DNA of 64,000 bases, taken from positions 1,562,001 to 1,626,000 of the forward strand of contig NZ_WTZA01000001.1 in assembly GCF_009827495.1 (NCBI RefSeq). The letters are read 5' to 3'. The DNA is from Tsuneonella aeria. GTDB taxonomy: Bacteria; Pseudomonadota; Alphaproteobacteria; Sphingomonadales; Sphingomonadaceae. Below the pieces are notes generated by a model. That model had not been told where the DNA came from and ran no database searches. It worked only from the letters and a program-made list of their open reading frames with translations. The position numbers and the translations under genes are program-made. Below, piece after piece: positions 18,421 to 27,326 of the stretch. Each line of letters opens with the position of its first letter. Within the stretch, counting starts at the first letter, position 1.

Positions 18421-18519
18421 ATGAGCAAGACGCACGACATCGCCGTCTATATCTTCGGTTTCTTCGTGGCTGCGGCTCTTCCGGTAGCCGTGGTCGTCAG
18501 CAGTCTCATCGCAGGCTGA
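18421..18519 (+). CDS. Small 32-residue membrane peptide
   Basis: ATG at 18421, preceded by AAGAGG at a proper distance, opens a frame of 32 residues that starts MSKTHDIAVYIFGFFVAAAL and ends in VVVSSLIAG. About 24 residues are hydrophobic and would form one membrane helix. The codon choice matches its surroundings. No function is known to me. It is divergent from the Lrp gene and may share a regulatory region with it. It is too short for most gene finders, so it may be unannotated elsewhere. Confidence 0.55.
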   Translation: MSKTHDIAVYIFGFFVAAALPVAVVVSSLIAG

Positions 18520-18631
18520 TCCAACCCGGCAGGCTTGCCATTGACCAAGTGCAGCCGGTTCACCGGTCCGGTTTGCAGCAGGCGCGGAACGATCGCCCGC
18601 GCCGCGAAGGTCTGCCGGGCGCCGCTGGCGG

Positions 18632-20089
18632 CTAGGCCATGGGCGTCGCGAGGCTGAGGCGCGGTATCGCGACCGACCGGCGTCCGCCGAAATCGGTGCG
18701 CACGACAACCAGGTCGCTGCGTTCGAGATGCTCGAGCATTCGGCGCGCACGGCCCACTGACCGCGTGCCGTAAAGCACGGCGAGGGTCTCGTCATCGGGG
18801 CACGGCTTGCCTGCGATCGCCGCGTTGCCGATGGCCAGAAATGGCGCGAGGAGTTCTTCCGGCACGGAGTCCGCCAGTTCCAGCAGGCGGGCGTCCTGTT
18901 CCGCGGGGGGATCGAATTCGACGCCCGCCACCGCCCTGGCAAAGCGTCTGCGAAACCCGAGTGCGTCGAGCCCGTGGGTTTTCAATCCGCGCATCCGGCA
19001 CCGCACGGTAAAATCCTGGAAGAGTGAAGCGGCGGGCTGGAACGTGCATCCCTCCTCGCTCGCCATCTCCTGCAAAACGGCGCGGACGATCGCTTCGGCC
19101 TCCTCCGCCGTGAGCTGGATTTCGTTGCGGGCCGGCGCGGGCGCGGTCTGCTGCGCGATATGTTCCTGCAACGACGCAGACGATGCGGGCCCAGGTTCGG
19201 CAAGGCTCAGCAGGTCGGCCTGGGCCGGGGGCGCCTCCGGCTGCGCGTGGAGCATCGCGGCCATGTCTTCGCCACTGGGCATCGGAGGGGGCGTGAGGCC
19301 CGCCACCGTGGACTTCGCGCGTGTTTCCACGCTCCCGATCCTGACTGCCACCGGGCGGCGGCTGATCGCGGGGCCGAGCCCCAGGAAGTGACCGCGTTCC
19401 AGATCGCGAATCTGTTCGGCCTGCCTCCGCTCCATTCCCAGCAAGTCCGCCGCGCGGACCATGTCGATGTCGAGGAATGTCCGCCCCATCAGGAAATTCG
19501 AAGCCTCGGCCGCCACGTTCTTGGCCAGCTTCGCCAGTCGCTGCGTGGCGATCACGCCGGCAAGCCCGCGCTTGCGGCCACGGCACATGAGGTTCGTCAT
19601 GGCGGCAAGCGAGCTGCGGCGCGCGTCATCGCTGACTTCCCCGGCGGCCGAAGGCGCGAAAAGCTGCGATTCGTCCACGATCACCAGCGCGGGGTACCAG
19701 TGCTTGTCCGGGGCATCGAACAGCGCGCTGAGGAACGTGGCCGCACAGCGCATCTGGTTTTCGATCTCGAGACCGTCGAGCGCCAGCACGACCGAGGCGC
19801 GGTGCTCGCGCGTGCGGGCGGCAAGCCGGGTGATCTCCACGTCGGAGTAGGCCGCACCGTCGATGACCACGTGACCATAAGCCTCGCCCAGGCTCACGAA
19901 GTCGCCTTCGGGATCGATCACGATCTGCTGAACGATGCCGGCGCTCTTCTCCAGCAAGCGGCGGAGCAGGTGCGATTTTCCCGAACCGCTGTTCCCCTGC
20001 ACCAGCAGGCGCGTGGCAAGCAGTTCCTCCACATCGAGGTAAACGGGCTTTCCGGCGATATCGGAGCCAAGGTCGATCTGATTCTGCAC
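18632..20089 (-). CDS. HerA/DUF87-like P-loop ATPase
   Basis: A 485-residue protein. The ATPase domain (about 1-260) has Walker A GNSGSGKSH (residues about 33-41), Walker B LVIVDESQLFAP and a HerA-type GVIATQRLAKL sensor segment. The C-terminal ~200 residues hold a Pro/Ala-rich linker and a helical or winged-helix domain. HerA-like ATPases act as DNA translocases, often with a NurA nuclease, but no nuclease gene adjoins it here. It is therefore likely a solitary DNA-pumping or conjugation-like ATPase of unknown role. Confidence 0.75.
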   Translation of the reverse strand: MQNQIDLGSDIAGKPVYLDVEELLATRLLVQGNSGSGKSHLLRRLLEKSAGIVQQIVIDPEGDFVSLGEAYGHVVIDGAAYSDVEITRLAARTREHRASVVLALDGLEIENQMRCAATFLSALFDAPDKHWYPALVIVDESQLFAPSAAGEVSDDARRSSLAAMTNLMCRGRKRGLAGVIATQRLAKLAKNVAAEASNFLMGRTFLDIDMVRAADLLGMERRQAEQIRDLERGHFLGLGPAISRRPVAVRIGSVETRAKSTVAGLTPPPMPSGEDMAAMLHAQPEAPPAQADLLSLAEPGPASSASLQEHIAQQTAPAPARNEIQLTAEEAEAIVRAVLQEMASEEGCTFQPAASLFQDFTVRCRMRGLKTHGLDALGFRRRFARAVAGVEFDPPAEQDARLLELADSVPEELLAPFLAIGNAAIAGKPCPDDETLAVLYGTRSVGRARRMLEHLERSDLVVVRTDFGGRRSVAIPRLSLATPMA

Positions 20090-20163
20090 GGAGACCTCGT
20101 AGCAAGGTCGCTCGCCGGCCGAGGCCGGGCCGGCCAGTTATCCGCAGCTTTAACCGGCGTCGT

Positions 20164-20787
20164 TCAGCGCCGGTCACCCCGCACCGCCGCCGCGGCGAGG
20201 CGGTGAAGCAGCGCACGAAAGCGCGCGAGTTCGGCGGGATCGGCAGGATCGTAGCGTCTGTTCTCACCCACCTGACCTGCGTTGCACACGTAGAACAGCG
20301 CGCCAGCCCCTACGCTGTTGAGGAGCTGGATCGGGGAAATGTCGACAAACTGACCGGCGGCGACGCCTTCGTTCACGACCGCCTCGATGTCCTTGAGCGC
20401 GCTGTTCGAATACTGGACCGGGTTGCCCTGGCGCGGCGTCACGTCGGCCACCAGGCGCTGGATGATGCGTGCGGCGGAAGGCCGGCCGACATGGAAGTCG
20501 AGCCACGCGTCGAGGAGCGCGATGAGGCGCGGGAAGCACGCGTCCGCCTGCTTGAGCCGCGCCTGCGAAAACGCGTGCAGATCGGCGAAGATATCCGCCT
20601 CGACCGCGTCGTAAAGCTCCTGCTTGGACGAGAAATAATAAACGATGGACGGCCGGCGGATGCCGACTGCCTCGGCCACGTCCTCCAGCCGGGCGGCGGC
20701 GTAACCGACTTCTGCGAAAACGAGTTCTGCCGCTTCGAGGATCGCCTGGCGGGTCACCTCGCCGCGAGGTTTTCGGTTGAGCTTCAT
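20164..20787 (-). CDS. TetR family transcriptional regulator
   Basis: A 207-residue protein. The N-terminal HTH is clear: RQAILEAAELVFAEVGYAAA, then VAEAVGIRRPSIVYYFSSKQELY, the usual TetR signature. The C-terminal ligand-binding domain is helical. Two overlapping palindromes sit 51-77 bases upstream, in the space shared with the divergent TonB-remnant/SDR/SurE cluster, which is the likely target along with tetR itself. Confidence 0.9.
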   Translation of the reverse strand: MKLNRKPRGEVTRQAILEAAELVFAEVGYAAARLEDVAEAVGIRRPSIVYYFSSKQELYDAVEADIFADLHAFSQARLKQADACFPRLIALLDAWLDFHVGRPSAARIIQRLVADVTPRQGNPVQYSNSALKDIEAVVNEGVAAGQFVDISPIQLLNSVGAGALFYVCNAGQVGENRRYDPADPAELARFRALLHRLAAAAVRGDRR

Positions 20788-20837
20788 GGACCCCCTCTAG
20801 CGTTGCCTCTTCAGGTGGGCAAAACATCGCTTGCATT

Positions 20838-20864
20838 CTACCTTCATGTAGGTAGAAAATCTAC
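20838..20864. promoter_or_regulatory. Probable TetR operator (two overlapping palindromes)
   Basis: CTACCT (20838-20843) and AGGTAG (20850-20855) form a perfect inverted repeat with a 6-base spacer. An overlapping palindrome GTAGA-AAA-TCTAC covers 20852-20864. They sit between tetR and the divergent cluster, where an autoregulated TetR operator is expected. Confidence 0.6.
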
Positions 20865-20911
20865 CCAGAAGTAGAAAATGCGGCTCACGCGGACTGATGG
20901 GAGAGAAAGTC

Positions 20912-21289
20912 ATGAGGCAAGGGCTTGTTCGGTTGACACTGCTTGCGAGCGCGATGCTGGCTTTACCAGCGATCGTCCACGCGCAGGATGCCGGGGGCGA
21001 GGCGCAGGCCGACGATCCGACCGGCGCAATCGGGGAGATCGTCGTCACCGCGCAAAAGCGCGAGGAATCGCTTCAGGACACGCCAATCTCCATCGTCGCG
21101 CTGACGGCCCAGGACCTGGAGAGCAAGCGGATCGAAGGCCTGCAGGATTTGCGCGCCAATGGCGCGCCGGACGATCCGACGGTGGTCGATCACATCATGG
21201 GGGTGGCGATGAGCGGAGACCAGCCGAAGATGACCAATATCCGGCTCGACGGATTTTTCGACAAGCGCGGACCGGGGCAAGCCCGATGA
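20912..21289 (+). pseudogene. Truncated TonB-dependent receptor fused to an unrelated-looking tail
   Basis: A 125-residue frame. It starts as a TonB-dependent receptor: a signal peptide (MRQGLVRLTLLASAMLALPA) and a plug start with the TonB box GEIVVTAQKREESLQDTP. After LESKRIEGLQDLRA, where a receptor would continue for 600-700 residues, the frame changes character (NGAPDDPTVVDHIMGVAMSG) and stops. The stop overlaps the SDR start as ATGA, so the tail probably belongs to a gene that was once coupled to the SDR. An internal deletion that joined the two genes in frame is the simplest reading. A strong GAGAGAAAG ribosome-binding site precedes ATG 20912. No transport function is expected. Confidence 0.7.
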
Positions 21290-22056
21290 GGCGCACAAGC
21301 ACAGGGCCTGCAACGGGCGTTATCGTGACCGGCGGTGCCTCCGGAATCGGCCTCGCATCGGCCCGGGCGCTGGCGGAGGACGGACGGCCCGTCGCGCTGT
21401 GGGACCTCCAGGGCCATGTCGCGGAGACTGAAGCGAAATCCATCAGTGCCGCGTTCGGCGTCCCGGCACTGGGACTGGCGGTCGATCTGACGCGCCCCGC
21501 CCAATATGGCGCCGCGATCGCGCGCAGCCGCGAAGTGCTGGGTTCGCTGGGCGGACTGGTCCACGCCGCCGGCATCGTCGACACCGCTTCCATCGAGGGA
21601 ATCACCGAAGCCAGCTGGGCGGCCGGGATCGACACCCACTTGCGTCCGCTGGCCCTGCTTACGCGCGATCTGCTGCCGGACCTTGCCGGCAATCCGGGCT
21701 CGGCCATCGTGGCGATCGCCTCGATCAACGCCACTCTCGGCAACGCGATGAACCCGATCTACAGCGCGGCCAAGGGCGGCATGCTCTCGCTCGTGCGCAG
21801 TCTGGCTGACCGGCTGGCGCACGATGGCATACGCATAAACACCGTGTCGCCCGGGGTGATCCGCACGCCGATGACCCAGCCCGCGCTCGACCATTTGCCG
21901 GCCGGGACATTCGAACGCCGGGTCCTGCTGGGGCGCCTGGGCGAACCGGAGGAAATCGGCCGCGTCGTGCGCTTCCTGTTGTCGGAAGAGGCAAGCTACG
22001 TGACCGCCGCGGAGCTTGTGGTGGACGGCGGCAATATCTCATCACAGCGCGTATGA
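21286..22056 (+). CDS. Short-chain dehydrogenase/reductase
   Basis: A 256-residue classical SDR. NAD(P)-binding TGGASGIGLA is at the N-terminus, AGIV in the NNAG position, catalytic Ser in AIVAIASINA and Tyr-x-x-x-Lys in YSAAKGG, and a C-terminal VDGG. It reduces or oxidises an alcohol/ketone substrate. The start overlaps the upstream remnant as ATGA, and its own stop overlaps the SurE-like gene as ATGA, so all three are translated as one unit under the TetR palindromes. Confidence 0.85.
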   Translation: MRRTSTGPATGVIVTGGASGIGLASARALAEDGRPVALWDLQGHVAETEAKSISAAFGVPALGLAVDLTRPAQYGAAIARSREVLGSLGGLVHAAGIVDTASIEGITEASWAAGIDTHLRPLALLTRDLLPDLAGNPGSAIVAIASINATLGNAMNPIYSAAKGGMLSLVRSLADRLAHDGIRINTVSPGVIRTPMTQPALDHLPAGTFERRVLLGRLGEPEEIGRVVRFLLSEEASYVTAAELVVDGGNISSQRV

Positions 22057-22927
22057 CAGGAACTCCCATGTTCCGCCCGATGCTCGCTTCCGCCCTGCTC
22101 GTCGTTGCGACCACGTCTTCCGCGCAGGAGGTGGAACCGCGTTTCCGCGTCCTCGTCACGAACGACGACGGCATCGCGTCCGAAGGCATAGCCGCGCTGG
22201 TCGCCGCGCTTTCCCCCATGGCCGAGGTCGTCGTATCCGCTCCGCAGGAAAACTTCTCTGGCGGCAGCCAGTCGGTCACGTTGTTCTCGAAAACGCTCGA
22301 AGTGGAAACAGTCGCCCCGGCTGGCGCTCAGGCCCGTTACGCGGTTCGCGGCAGCCCGGCGGACGCGGCGATCTTCGGTCTCCTCGGCCCCGGACGGGAG
22401 AAGCCGTTCGACATGGTCATCTCGGGCATCAACAAGGGCGAGAATGTCGGCGGCGCCGTCCCCGTCTCCGGCACGATCGGTGCCGCGCGCCAGTCCGCGA
22501 TGCTGGGCGTGCCCGCCATCGCCGTCTCGCAGCAGGTGCGGACTGACGGAAAGTACGATTACACGCTTGCCGCGCGCTACACCGCGCAGATCGCGCGCGC
22601 ACTGCACCAGATGGGTGACAAGGCGCCCCGGCTTGTCTCGATCAACGTGCCCACGGTCGCCAGGGGCGTGCGGCTGGTTCCCGCAGAGGGCGATGCCTTC
22701 ACCATGACAGGCCTCCGCAAGGTCGAGGAGAAAGGTGCGCAGAGCACCTACCGCGCGGAGTTCGCAATGGCGGCGAACGCGCGCCGGGAACGGACAGCGC
22801 CGCGCTGGCCGATGGCTATATCACGGTGACCGCGCTCGACCTCGATTTCACCGACCGGGCCGCGACCAGGCGGCGCCGTTCCATCGCCGCCAAGGCCACA
22901 AGGGCCACGCTTCCCGCCACGCGTTAG
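22053..22927 (+). pseudogene. Secreted SurE-like 5'/3'-nucleotidase, frameshifted near its C-terminus
   Basis: The N-terminus is a signal peptide (MFRPMLASALLVVATTSSAQ). Then comes the SurE fold with the metal-site Asp pair in LVTNDDGIAS, GGSQSVTL, VRGSPADA and the conserved VISGINKGENVGG. After about residue 245 the frame reads out of register and stops at 22829. Switching by one base near 22,787 gives GTDSAALADGYITVTALDLD, the expected SurE C-terminal strand, with a stop at 22927. One base is therefore missing (or two added), by mutation or sequencing error. SurE is normally cytoplasmic; a signal peptide implies periplasmic nucleotide or ester hydrolysis. Confidence 0.7.
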
Positions 22928-23075
22928 GCGCCGCGGGCGCGGAAACGCACATCCGCCGCGAGCGTCACCTGAGGGACAAAGTGCCACTGTCCTGCGCGCC
23001 TGGTGAGATTCGCCGCGAAAGTGGCGGACGCACCCCGGTCACCTGACGTCGCTTGGCCGGGAACTTGCGTAACTG

Positions 23076-23124
23076 CGTGGTGAGCCCTGCTGGGTTCGAA
23101 CCAGCGACCTACTGATTAAAAGTC
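23076..23124. repeat. Left attachment site: 49-bp copy of the tRNA-Lys 3' part
   Basis: Identical base for base to 41712-41760. It covers the anticodon loop to the CCA end of tRNA-Lys but lacks the 5' half, so it is the displaced remnant of the original tRNA gene rather than a functional tRNA. Identity ends at 23124 (then TCCC, against AGTT at the right copy). Confidence 0.9.
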
Positions 23125-23243
23125 TCCCATCTTGAAACCGGATGGCTTGCGATCGGCGATGGTGCCTTACGCTTGTCCTTGATTCAATGTGAATTGGCGG
23201 GTCCCCCAGCTGCGATAGGCGTTGCCGCGATTCGCTCCAGTCT

Positions 23244-23263
23244 GCTACCTGATTGCTACCTAG
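23244..23263. repeat. Candidate integrase arm-type repeats, left end
   Basis: Two 9-base direct repeats with an 11-base period: GCTACCTGA (23244-23252) and GCTACCTAG (23255-23263), 12-32 bases before the integrase ATG. A matching pair with the same period lies near the right end at 41650-41669. Confidence 0.45.
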
Positions 23264-23275
23264 CAGGAAGTAGAT

Positions 23276-24502
23276 ATGAAGACCAAGCTCACCGTCAAAT
23301 CCATTGAAGCGCTGCAACCAGCCGACAAGGATCAAATTATCTGGGATGCTGAGCTTCCAGGGTTTGGTTGCAAGGTCACGCCAAAAGGACGCAAGTCCTA
23401 CTTCCTCTATTACCGCACAAAGGATGGGCAGCAGCGCCGCCCCGCAATCGGGACGCATGGACCCCTAAGGCCAGAGGCTGCGCGAGAGATTGCTAAACGC
23501 TGGCTTGCCGAGGTGGCCGCTGGCGGTGATCCGTCGCAGACACGGAAGATCGATCGGTCGGCCCCCACAGTGAACAAGCTCTGCGATCGCTACCTTGAAG
23601 AGCATGCCGAGACGCGAAAGAAGGCAAGCTCAGTCAAGAACGATCGGCGTATCATCGATGTGCACATTCGCCCTGCCATCGGCGCAAAGAAGATTGCTTC
23701 CGTGGCTCGCAGTGACATTTCGGCTCTGCACCACTCGCTGCGTTCGACGCCTTATGAAGCGAACCGGATGCTCGCCCTTGCCAGCAAGATGTTCAGCTTG
23801 GCTGAGCGATGGAGCCTTCGCCCCGACAACACCAATCCCGCGAAGAACATCGATCGTTTCCGCGAGGAAAAGCGAGAGCGGTACCTTTCTCCCGCCGAGC
23901 TGAAGCGCCTTTGGATTGCGCTCAACTCACCCGAAGCGAAGGAGAAGGCCTCTGACAGTGCGATTGCAGCTATCAAACTGCTCATTCTGACCGGGCGCAG
24001 AGTGTCAGAAGTTCTGGGCCTGAGGTGGGAGTGGATCGACTTCAAGGCCAAGACGATGCGGCTGCCGGACACGAAGGGCGGCACACTGTTCGTTTCCCTT
24101 GCTGACAGCACCATCGCGGTTCTCGAAGAGCTGCACCAATCGCGTCAGGCGAGGCTTGAGCGACAGAAGAACGCTAAGCCAGACGAAGACAGCGAACTCA
24201 ATCCCTTCGTGATCGAAGGCAAGCGGCAAGGTCAGCCGCTCGTCAATCTTCAAAAGCCATGGCGTGCCATGCGCGAAATGGCGAAGATTGATGATGTCAG
24301 ACTGCACGACCTGCGGCACACCTATGCGAGCGTCGGCGCGGGGCTAGGCATGAGCCTTCCGCTGCTAGGCCGGCTGTTGGGGCACTCGCAGCCCGCTACA
24401 ACCAGCCGCTATGCGCATCTCGCACAGAGCCCAGTCAGCGTCGCAGCTAATCAGATCGGCGATGAGCTCATTAGGCTAGCGACAAACGATCAACATCCAT
24501 GA
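23276..24502 (+). CDS. P4-type tyrosine integrase
   Basis: A 408-residue phage-type integrase. It has an N-terminal arm-binding DUF4102-like domain (1-90, with FGCKVTPKGRKSYFLYYR), a core-binding SAM-like domain (about 100-190) and a C-terminal catalytic domain. The active site is complete: Arg in LTGRRVSEVLGLRW, His-x-x-Arg in LHDLRHTYAS, a His in LLGHSQPATT and Tyr in SRYAHLAQ. It should recombine the 49-bp attachment repeats. It lies at the island end that carries the displaced tRNA fragment, reading inward, and the candidate arm repeats sit just upstream of its start. Confidence 0.93.
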   Translation: MKTKLTVKSIEALQPADKDQIIWDAELPGFGCKVTPKGRKSYFLYYRTKDGQQRRPAIGTHGPLRPEAAREIAKRWLAEVAAGGDPSQTRKIDRSAPTVNKLCDRYLEEHAETRKKASSVKNDRRIIDVHIRPAIGAKKIASVARSDISALHHSLRSTPYEANRMLALASKMFSLAERWSLRPDNTNPAKNIDRFREEKRERYLSPAELKRLWIALNSPEAKEKASDSAIAAIKLLILTGRRVSEVLGLRWEWIDFKAKTMRLPDTKGGTLFVSLADSTIAVLEELHQSRQARLERQKNAKPDEDSELNPFVIEGKRQGQPLVNLQKPWRAMREMAKIDDVRLHDLRHTYASVGAGLGMSLPLLGRLLGHSQPATTSRYAHLAQSPVSVAANQIGDELIRLATNDQHP

Positions 24503-24612
24503 AGCCTGATTATTTTTGGGTGGTTGAAAGTGGTTGCCCAGTCTCGCCTTGAGCCTCTGAAGAGCTCTCCCTTATTCCTCCCAGCGATTGAGAACGCTTG
24601 TGAGGATTTGAA

Positions 24613-24795
24613 ATGCCCAACCCCCCCCTTCTTCGTGAAACGCAGGCTGCTGACTACCTCGGCCTTGCTCCCAAAACGCTAGCTAGATGGCGCTGGGCAG
24701 GCAAAGGCCCGACGTTCAGGAAGCTCGGAGCTGCTGTTCGTTATACCGTCTCCGACTTGGACGCCTTCATAGCTGATGCAGAGGTCGCTCGATGA
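24613..24795 (+). CDS. AlpA-like/excisionase-type HTH protein
   Basis: A 60-residue protein with a MerR-like winged helix: TQAADYLGLAPKTLARWRWA, then FRKLGAAVRYTVSDLDAFI, typical of AlpA and related recombination directionality factors. It probably regulates or assists excision with the integrase. Codons 3-6 contain an 8-C homopolymer (24621-24628), a possible slippage site. Its stop overlaps the start of the primase as ATGA, so the two are coupled. Confidence 0.85.
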   Translation: MPNPPLLRETQAADYLGLAPKTLARWRWAGKGPTFRKLGAAVRYTVSDLDAFIADAEVAR

Positions 24796-26867
24796 GTAGC
24801 CTGGCCTCGGCGGCTGCCGCCTATGTCGCAGAGGGGTTGGCGATTCTTCCCCTTCGTCCGCAATCCAAGCGACCAGCAACAAGCCACGGCAAGAATGATG
24901 CCTCAGCCGACGCGGCGCTTACCGCCCTTCGCTTCCCCAAGGAGACGGACCAAAACATTGGCATATTGACTGGCGCAGAGGCGGGACTGTTGGTCGTCGA
25001 CATAGATCCCCGGAATGGTGGGGAGGAGGCATTCGCGCGGCTTGAACGCGCCTTTGGCAAGCTGCCCGAGACCCGCAAAGTCACGACCGGGGGCGATGGC
25101 GTGCACCTGTATTTTCGCGTCCCCTCCGCGACAACAGGTTTGAGCGACCGCCCCAACGTGGCTGGATACCAAGGCGTGGACCTGAAAGCTGGCGGTTATG
25201 TCGTAGCGCCGCCGAGCATTCATGAATCCGGCAAGGCTTACGAGCTAGCGAATGACCTGCCCATGGCCTGCGCCCCCGATTGGCTCATCCGACTTGCCCA
25301 AGGAGGGAAGCGGATCAGACCAGCCGTGTCGAGGGGGAATGGCGCGATCAAGGAAGGCGGGCGCAACGACACGCTGTTTCGGATGGCTTGCGCATTGCGT
25401 TCGCGAGGCCTTGGCGAGGATGCAGTTCTTGCGGCGATCCTCGCAGAGAACGAACGACTTTGTTCGCCGCCGCTCGATCAAGATGAATGCGAGCGGATCG
25501 GGGCGAGTGCGATGCGCTATGAGCCGAGCACTGCCCATCCTGATACTGACTTGGGGAATGCGCGCCGCCTCGTAGACCGGATGGATGGAGCTGCGAGATA
25601 CGAACCTGCCTCTCGCGCATGGTTCGTCTGGGATGGCCGGCGCTGGCGGCAGGATGCGGCAGGTGAGGTTACGCAACTCGCGAAGGCCGTGGCGGATCAG
25701 TTGCTGTTCGACGCGGGGCAGATCAATGATCCTGAGACATCTAAGCGGCGATTGGCCTTCGCCAACCGGTCGCAAGGTATCGCTCGCATCAAGGCTATGA
25801 TCGACCTGGCCGAGACTGAGCCGGGAGTACCAATTTCATTTGGTCAGTTCGACCGCCAGCCGCACTTTTTGAACGTCGCAAACGGTATGGTCGATCTCCG
25901 CTCAGGCGCATTGGTCGCACCGGACCACTCTGCGTTCATCACTAACCTTATTGATGTGGATTTCGATGCCGACGCACGCTGTCCGGTTTTCGAGAGCTTC
26001 CTCTTCGATGTTCTCTCGGGCGACGAAGACCTAATCGAGTTCGTTCATCGGGCGATTGGCTACGCGGCTACTGGTGAAACGCGAGAGCAGTGCTTTTTCA
26101 TTTTTCATGGTGAAGGGGCAAACGGCAAGAGCACCTTCCTCAACGTCATTCGCGGTCTGCTTGGTGAATATGCGAAGCACACGCCTACCGATACCCTGGT
26201 TTCGAAATCCGGCGGCGCATCGAACGATCTTGCGCGGTTGGCGGGTGCCCGGTTTGTCACCGCCTCCGAGGCCAATGCTGACCAGCGCATGGCCGATGCC
26301 CCGGTAAAACAAATCACGGGCGACGAACCGATCACCGCCCGTTTGCTCTATCGCGAGTTCGTCACCTTTCAGCCGACCTTCAAGCTATTCCTGGCGACCA
26401 ATCAGCTGCCTCAAGTGAGCGGCAACGACCCCGCCATGTGGCGGCGCATCAGGACCGTCCCTTTCGACCGCGTGTTCCAGCCGGAAGAACAAGATCACAC
26501 GTTGTCGGAGAAATTGGCGACGGAACGCAGCGGCATTCTCGCATGGATCGTGCGAGGTGCCGTAAAGTGGTATTCTGACGGCCTCACCAAACCCGACGCA
26601 ATATCGCGCGCTAACGCCGAATATCGCGCCGAGATGGATTCGGTTGGTCAGTTCATAGCAGAGCGCTGCCACATATCGCGTGCAGCCGAGGTGTCCGCCT
26701 CGGTGCTCTACAACAGCTATCGTCGGTTCGCGAACGACAATGGGCACTCGCCCGTGTCTCAAACCATGTTCGGCAGAACACTTACCTCACGCGGCTTCAA
26801 CACGATCAAGCGCGGCGGGATTTTCCGCACTGGCCTGACCCTGCAATCAAATCTTCTGGAGGCATGA
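24792..26867 (+). CDS. Primase-polymerase / P4-type SF3 helicase fusion
   Basis: A 691-residue replication protein. The N-terminal archaeo-eukaryotic prim-pol domain (1-200) has the metal-binding DID of LLVVDIDPRNGG (70-72) and a His in GGDGVHLYFRV (about 105). The C-terminal half has D5_N and superfamily 3 helicase motifs: Walker A HGEGANGKST (about 440-449) and the FKLFLATNQLPQ sensor segment. It would let the excised island replicate from its own origin, as in P4-like satellites. Starts overlap both neighbours as ATGA. Confidence 0.9.
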   Translation: MSSLASAAAAYVAEGLAILPLRPQSKRPATSHGKNDASADAALTALRFPKETDQNIGILTGAEAGLLVVDIDPRNGGEEAFARLERAFGKLPETRKVTTGGDGVHLYFRVPSATTGLSDRPNVAGYQGVDLKAGGYVVAPPSIHESGKAYELANDLPMACAPDWLIRLAQGGKRIRPAVSRGNGAIKEGGRNDTLFRMACALRSRGLGEDAVLAAILAENERLCSPPLDQDECERIGASAMRYEPSTAHPDTDLGNARRLVDRMDGAARYEPASRAWFVWDGRRWRQDAAGEVTQLAKAVADQLLFDAGQINDPETSKRRLAFANRSQGIARIKAMIDLAETEPGVPISFGQFDRQPHFLNVANGMVDLRSGALVAPDHSAFITNLIDVDFDADARCPVFESFLFDVLSGDEDLIEFVHRAIGYAATGETREQCFFIFHGEGANGKSTFLNVIRGLLGEYAKHTPTDTLVSKSGGASNDLARLAGARFVTASEANADQRMADAPVKQITGDEPITARLLYREFVTFQPTFKLFLATNQLPQVSGNDPAMWRRIRTVPFDRVFQPEEQDHTLSEKLATERSGILAWIVRGAVKWYSDGLTKPDAISRANAEYRAEMDSVGQFIAERCHISRAAEVSASVLYNSYRRFANDNGHSPVSQTMFGRTLTSRGFNTIKRGGIFRTGLTLQSNLLEA

Positions 26868-27277
26868 AAATGACAACCGCAGCAGACATCGTCGTTCCAC
26901 TTCTGGAGGTCGGCTTGGACCGTCGGGAAGTGACCTACCGGGATGATTGGTATCCGTCCCAGCCGGTCAGATATGAATGTGAGGTATTTGGGATTCCGGC
27001 GCTGGTTCAACTCGCTGTCCCAAAGGAAGGGAAGCAATGGGTCGACTGGTGCTTGAACCCGGTAAGCTCGGGGGTGTCCTTCAGCGGCATCTGGCACGGG
27101 AGAACTCGCGATTGGCCGGGGGATGTGTGGGGCGTCGCCATGATCGATCGCCGCATTCGCTTCTGCGTGAATGCCGACCTACCCTTCCGATGTCGGCGAG
27201 ATGCCCGCCCCCTCCTCCGCCAATTTAGGCCTCGCAGCACTGACGAGCTGCGGATGTCCATCGGCTGGGGAGCATAG
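26864..27277 (+). CDS. Hypothetical island protein
   Basis: A 137-residue frame whose start overlaps the primase stop (ATGA; a second ATG lies six bases on). I do not recognise a domain. It is mixed alpha/beta in appearance, with WCLNPVSSGVSFSGIWHGRT and a basic C-terminus (FRCRRDARPLLRQFRPR). It overlaps the region in which longer versions of the next frame could begin. Its position suggests a role tied to the replication or mobility module. Confidence 0.55.
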   Translation: MKMTTAADIVVPLLEVGLDRREVTYRDDWYPSQPVRYECEVFGIPALVQLAVPKEGKQWVDWCLNPVSSGVSFSGIWHGRTRDWPGDVWGVAMIDRRIRFCVNADLPFRCRRDARPLLRQFRPRSTDELRMSIGWGA

Positions 27278-27326
27278 TTGGACCGTTTGGACGGGCCACC
27301 CCAGTCTTCCCCCCTCTCTCGCTCAC

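Noticed and set aside
22928..23075. A small gene between the SurE-like gene and the island
   Set aside because: Open frames exist here but without ribosome-binding site, domain or conservation clue; treated as non-coding.
23076..23124. A second tRNA-Lys gene
   Set aside because: Only the 3' half is present; the bases that would form the 5' acceptor and D arm are absent, so it is an attachment-site remnant.
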